Source: Microbacter margulisiae (GTDB lineage: Bacteria > Bacteroidota > Bacteroidia > Bacteroidales > Paludibacteraceae). From it: a stretch of 64,000 bases of DNA. Below the pieces are notes generated by a model, which was not told the origin of the DNA, ran no database searches, and was given only the letters and a program-made list of their open reading frames with translations. Shown here one piece after another: positions 61,357 through 64,000 of this stretch; positions within the stretch are counted from its first letter, which is position 1; each line of letters starts with the position of its first letter. The stretch spans positions 1,488,001-1,552,000 of the forward strand of contig NZ_JACHYB010000001.1 of assembly GCF_014192515.1 (NCBI RefSeq), written 5' to 3'. The translations under genes and the position numbers were made by a program.

Positions 61357-62205
61357 ATGAATCTATTTATTCATTGGAATGTCAATCCCGAGATTGTCAA
61401 GGTGTTTGGCATCTCCATTCGTTATTATGGCATTTTATTTGTCGGAGGTATTATTTTGGCCCTGTTCATATTAGAAAAAATGGCCAAACGTGAAGGATTT
61501 ACTCAGAAAGAATGGGATAAACTGACTTTATATGGGTTAATCGGCATTATTGCCGGAGCCCGGTTAGGTCAATATCTATTCTATGAACCAAGTCAACTAA
61601 TAACACATCCTTTGGAAGTCCTTCTTCCAATTGAACAAATGCCTGATGGCCACTATCATTTTATTGGATATCAGGGTCTTGCCAGCCATGGTGGTGCTTT
61701 GGGATTAATTTTGGCATTAGCGCTTTTCACATGGAAAACGAAACGTAACATATGGGTAACGCTTGATTTAGTAGCTATTGTAACACCTTTATCAGGTTTT
61801 TTTATTCGGATGGCCAACCTAATGAATTCTGAGATTTATGGAAAGAAAACCGATGTACCTTGGGCATTTATTTTCGAAAGAGTAGATCAATCACCCAGAC
61901 ATCCTTCGCAAATTTATGAAGGCCTTTCCTATTTGTTTATCTTTTTTCTTAATATGTTTTTATACAAAAAGATCAAATCGAAGGTTGGATCCGGGTTCTT
62001 CTTCGGGCTAACAATAGCATTAATCTTCACGGCACGTTTTATCATTGAATTCTTCAAAGCTCCTCAGGAAGCTTTTGAACGGAATATGACACTCGATATG
62101 GGACAATGGCTCAGCATTCCATTTGTTTTAATAGGTCTCTTTCTTGTTTGGAGAAGCTATAAAATTCCAAACCGAATCAAGTCAGTATCCTCGCATAAAA
62201 AATAA
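61357..62205 (+). CDS. lgt: Prolipoprotein diacylglyceryl transferase
   Basis: Inner-membrane enzyme of 282 residues that attaches diacylglyceryl to the lipobox Cys of prolipoproteins. Seven-helix pattern with ISIRYYGILFVGGIILALFI, LIGIIAGARLGQYLFYEPSQ, QGLASHGGALGLILALALFT (conserved HGG), VTPLSGFFIRMANLMNSEIY (the GRxxNxxNxE-like signature) and PRHPSQIYEGLSYLF (conserved HPSQxYE). The C-terminus ends VSSHKK. An IS3-family copy begins immediately after its stop, so its last codons may have been altered, but all signature regions are intact. Confidence 0.96.
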   Translation: MNLFIHWNVNPEIVKVFGISIRYYGILFVGGIILALFILEKMAKREGFTQKEWDKLTLYGLIGIIAGARLGQYLFYEPSQLITHPLEVLLPIEQMPDGHYHFIGYQGLASHGGALGLILALALFTWKTKRNIWVTLDLVAIVTPLSGFFIRMANLMNSEIYGKKTDVPWAFIFERVDQSPRHPSQIYEGLSYLFIFFLNMFLYKKIKSKVGSGFFFGLTIALIFTARFIIEFFKAPQEAFERNMTLDMGQWLSIPFVLIGLFLVWRSYKIPNRIKSVSSHKK

Positions 62206-62239
62206 CAGCAAAAACAAGCTGACTCAAAAGGATTATAGC

Positions 62240-62614
62240 ATGTCCTTTAAATTATCGATTATTTCAGAGATAGAACGAGGAGATATCTCAGTCACATCAG
62301 CTACGAAGAAATATGGTATACAGGGAAGATCCACAGTTGTTGGTTGGCTCAGAAAATATGGTACCTTTGATTGGGAAAATCAAACGCCGAGTAATATGCC
62401 AAAAAGTAAAGATCAAAAGATCCTTGAATTAGAACAAAAGATCAAGGTTTTAGAAAAGCAAAAGGCATTTCTAGAAAAACAGGCAGAGCAATCTGATATG
62501 AAAGCAGCTTTCTTTGACATGATGGTTGATATGGCAGAAAAAGAGTACAATATCTCTATCCGAAAAAACTCTTTACCCGAACAGTCGACCGATTCAGCCA
62601 AGAAAACAAAGTGA
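62240..62614 (+). CDS. IS3-family OrfA (helix-turn-helix protein)
   Basis: Transposase regulator/DNA-binding subunit of 124 residues from the ATG at 62240. The HTH region (MSFKLSIISEIERGDISVTS, ATKKYGIQGRSTVVGWLRKY) is followed by a leucine-zipper-like coil (KILELEQKIKVLEKQKAFLE). The same frame is open upstream (NSKNKLTQKDYS), matching the start region of relatives, so the true N-terminus is probably lost and 62240 is a substitute start. OrfB overlaps its stop by four bases. Confidence 0.85.
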   Translation: MSFKLSIISEIERGDISVTSATKKYGIQGRSTVVGWLRKYGTFDWENQTPSNMPKSKDQKILELEQKIKVLEKQKAFLEKQAEQSDMKAAFFDMMVDMAEKEYNISIRKNSLPEQSTDSAKKTK

Positions 62615-63483
62615 GCAAAACCTCCACCTGTGGATTGCTCGGGGTAAGTAGACAGGTTTATTATCGTTATTGTAGGTCAAAACAGAAGAAACAGGACAAG
62701 GCAGAGCAAGTATTAACAATGGTTCGTCCCATACGGAAAAATATGCCCCGAATAGGATTCAGGAAGTTATATTATCTTCTTTATGAACCATTAATAGAAT
62801 TACATGTTGGCCGTGACAAGTTTCTATCTATACTAAAGGCTAATCAGATGTTGATTAAACCAAAGAGAAATTATCGTATAACCACAGACTCCCACCATCG
62901 TTTTAGAAAGCACAAGAATTTGGTGGCAGATATAGAACTGACCCATCCCGAACAGGTTTGGGTATCGGATATAACTTATATCGGGGGCAGGGACAGGAAC
63001 TGTTATCTGGCATTAGTTACAGATGCATATTCCAAAAAGATCATGGGTTATGATGTTTCTAATAGTTTGTCCACTGAAGGTTCTTTGAGAGCATTAAACA
63101 TGGCCATTAAACAAAAAAAATATAAAAACAAACTGATCCATCATTCGGATAGAGGATTACAGTATTGCAGTAACGATTATCAAAATGTATTGAAAAAGAA
63201 AAAGATTATACCAAGTATGACTGAGCATTATGACCCTTATGCCAATGCGATAGCTGAGAGGGTAAATGGGATATTAAAACAGGAGTTTTTTCTGGAGGAT
63301 TATCTGGTAGATATCAAAACAATGAAATTATTGGTAGAAGATGCTGTTCATATTTACAATACACAAAGGCCACACTGGTCGTGTTACATGAAAACACCTG
63401 AACAGATGCACTGCCAAAAAGAAATAAAAATTAGAAATTATAAAAAGCAAAACCTTATCAAGGCTAGCCTTGATAAGGTTTGA
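62611..63483 (+). CDS. IS3-family OrfB (DDE integrase-type transposase)
   Basis: Catalytic subunit of 290 residues starting at the GTG at 62611. HTH_21-like N-terminus (VSRQVYYRYCRSKQKKQDKA), then the rve core with DDE residues: HPEQVWVSDITYIGGRDRNC (Asp), NKLIHHSDRGLQYCSNDYQN (Asp) and DPYANAIAERVNGILKQEFF (Glu). The last ten codons lie within a 30-bp palindrome. It appears intact. Confidence 0.93.
   Translation: MSKTSTCGLLGVSRQVYYRYCRSKQKKQDKAEQVLTMVRPIRKNMPRIGFRKLYYLLYEPLIELHVGRDKFLSILKANQMLIKPKRNYRITTDSHHRFRKHKNLVADIELTHPEQVWVSDITYIGGRDRNCYLALVTDAYSKKIMGYDVSNSLSTEGSLRALNMAIKQKKYKNKLIHHSDRGLQYCSNDYQNVLKKKKIIPSMTEHYDPYANAIAERVNGILKQEFFLEDYLVDIKTMKLLVEDAVHIYNTQRPHWSCYMKTPEQMHCQKEIKIRNYKKQNLIKASLDKV
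63451..63480 (+). terminator. 30-bp perfect palindrome at the 3' end of orfB
   Basis: AACCTTATCAAGGCT (63451-63465) is followed directly by its exact reverse complement (63466-63480). It encodes the last ten residues of OrfB and touches the stop codon at 63481. It would fold into a strong hairpin in transcripts from either side and could insulate the element or metA. Confidence 0.7.
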
Positions 63484-63541
63484 TAAAAAGAGTATTTTTG
63501 TTCAATAAACCTGTAACGGTTTTTTAGGACTAGTCACTTGT

Positions 63542-64000
63542 CTACTGAATATCTTCTCTATTAAACGGAGTCATCTGATAGACAAAATAATTCAACCAAT
63601 TTGTAAATAGCAGATTGGCATGTCCCCGCCACCTAACTAAAGGGGGATTTTCAGGATTATCATCTCTGTAATAATGACGAGGTAATTCAATGGAAAGACC
63701 TTTTGCCACATCCCTTTGATATTCCTGATCAAGCGTATCAGGGGCATATTCAGCATGCCCTGTAATAAAAAATTCTCGGCCATTACGGGCCATAACCATG
63801 TACACACCGGCTTCGTCCGATTCAGATAATATAGTTAGTTCCGGCTTTGAAATAATATCATCCCGCTTAATTTCAGTGTGGCGACTGTGTGGAACATAGA
63901 AAGTCTCATCAAATCCTCTAAAAATTGGATTTAAAGGTTCATTCAACGAATGTTCAAACACTCCAAACATTTTTTCCGACAAAATATATTTAGGAATATC
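63542..64000 (-). CDS. metA: Homoserine O-succinyltransferase (MetA), C-terminal part
   Basis: Methionine-pathway acyltransferase that acylates homoserine (succinyl- or acetyl-CoA). Only about 152 C-terminal residues are in the window: NPIFRGFDETFYVPHSRHTE (conserved PHSRxTE), VYMVMARNGREFFITGHAEY (catalytic region with GHxEY), TLDQEYQRDVAKG and RWRGHANLLFTNWLNYFVYQ, then TPFNREDIQ. The N-terminus with the catalytic Cys lies beyond base 64000. The stop is 5 bases from the IS3 right end, so the gene is complete at this end. Confidence 0.95.
   Translation of the reverse strand, partial: DIPKYILSEKMFGVFEHSLNEPLNPIFRGFDETFYVPHSRHTEIKRDDIISKPELTILSESDEAGVYMVMARNGREFFITGHAEYAPDTLDQEYQRDVAKGLSIELPRHYYRDDNPENPPLVRWRGHANLLFTNWLNYFVYQMTPFNREDIQ

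Larger units (their letters stand above)
62206..63536 (+). mobile_element. IS3-family insertion sequence, left end not recognisable
   Basis: orfA and orfB overlap by GTGA and the right end reads TTTTTTAGGACTAGTCA (to 63536), ending in CA as IS3 elements do. The expected matching left end TGACTAGTCCTAAAA is not seen between the lgt stop and orfA. orfA-like residues begin straight after the lgt stop, so the element looks truncated on its left by a few dozen bases. It lies 5 bases from the metA stop on the right, with no visible target duplication. Confidence 0.75.

Overview
The window is about 64 kb of an AT-rich chromosome from the phylum Bacteroidota, most likely order Bacteroidales (a Paludibacter- or Porphyromonas-like relative; the genus is inference). 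The evidence is SusC/SusD outer-membrane pairs, type IX secretion genes (porU, porV) and a protein carrying the matching C-terminal sorting tail, several TonB-dependent receptors, BtuB with a BtuG-like propeller, and Bacteroidota-type promoters (-7 box TAnnTTTG) in front of many genes.

Layout. 1-15.8 kb (minus strand) is a starch/maltodextrin utilisation locus: SusC, SusD, a SusE-like lipoprotein, a large T9SS-exported GH13 amylase, a LacI-type regulator, a CBM20-GH77 4-alpha-glucanotransferase and an MFS maltodextrin permease (cut by the window edge), with a second lipoprotein amylase just upstream. Both starch promoters carry a GCAAACG operator-like dyad at exactly the same distance from the -7 box. 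15.9-19.2 kb holds a LolA-like protein, a DsrE-like protein, a secreted esterase and ftsY. 19.7-25.1 kb is the least familiar part: a TonB-dependent barrel followed by two [double-glycine, Cys-rich peptide - strong hairpin - TlpA-like thioredoxin] modules. One peptide gene has lost its start region and one thioredoxin gene is frameshifted. 26.1-27.4 kb holds a fibronectin-III protein and, upstream of it, fourteen 41-bp repeats ordered as a 123-bp three-unit higher-order array of imperfect palindromes. 28-33 kb has a GntR/FCD regulator and a cobalamin riboswitch driving btuB-btuG. 33-38 kb has tcdA, a barrel protein, a cupin gene broken by an IS4-family element (10-bp target duplication) with an IS5-family element just upstream, and hsp20. 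38.7-48.2 kb (plus strand) is housekeeping: gcvP, rex, a FAH-family hydrolase, porU, porV and ispF. 48.2-51.4 kb is feoAB (fused) with its Cys-rich partner. 51.7-57.5 kb has two TonB-dependent receptors: one is frameshifted at a seven-G tract, and the other is ZnuD-like and preceded by a small CPIC protein. 57.6-62.2 kb has a cytoplasmic GH13 enzyme, nadB and lgt. An IS3-family copy without a visible left end then separates lgt from metA, which runs off the window.

How they work together. The sorting tail of the amylase at 4791-7724 would be recognised and cleaved by the sortase and shuttle encoded at 42.9-47.6 kb. Oligosaccharides released at the surface would enter through SusCD, be trimmed by the second amylase, cross the inner membrane through the MFS carrier and be rearranged by MalQ and the GH13 enzyme at 57.6 kb. 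Metal and cofactor uptake (feoAB, BtuB/BtuG, two further receptors) forms a second theme. Three IS elements, two frameshifts and several intergenic repeats mark the accessory stretches.
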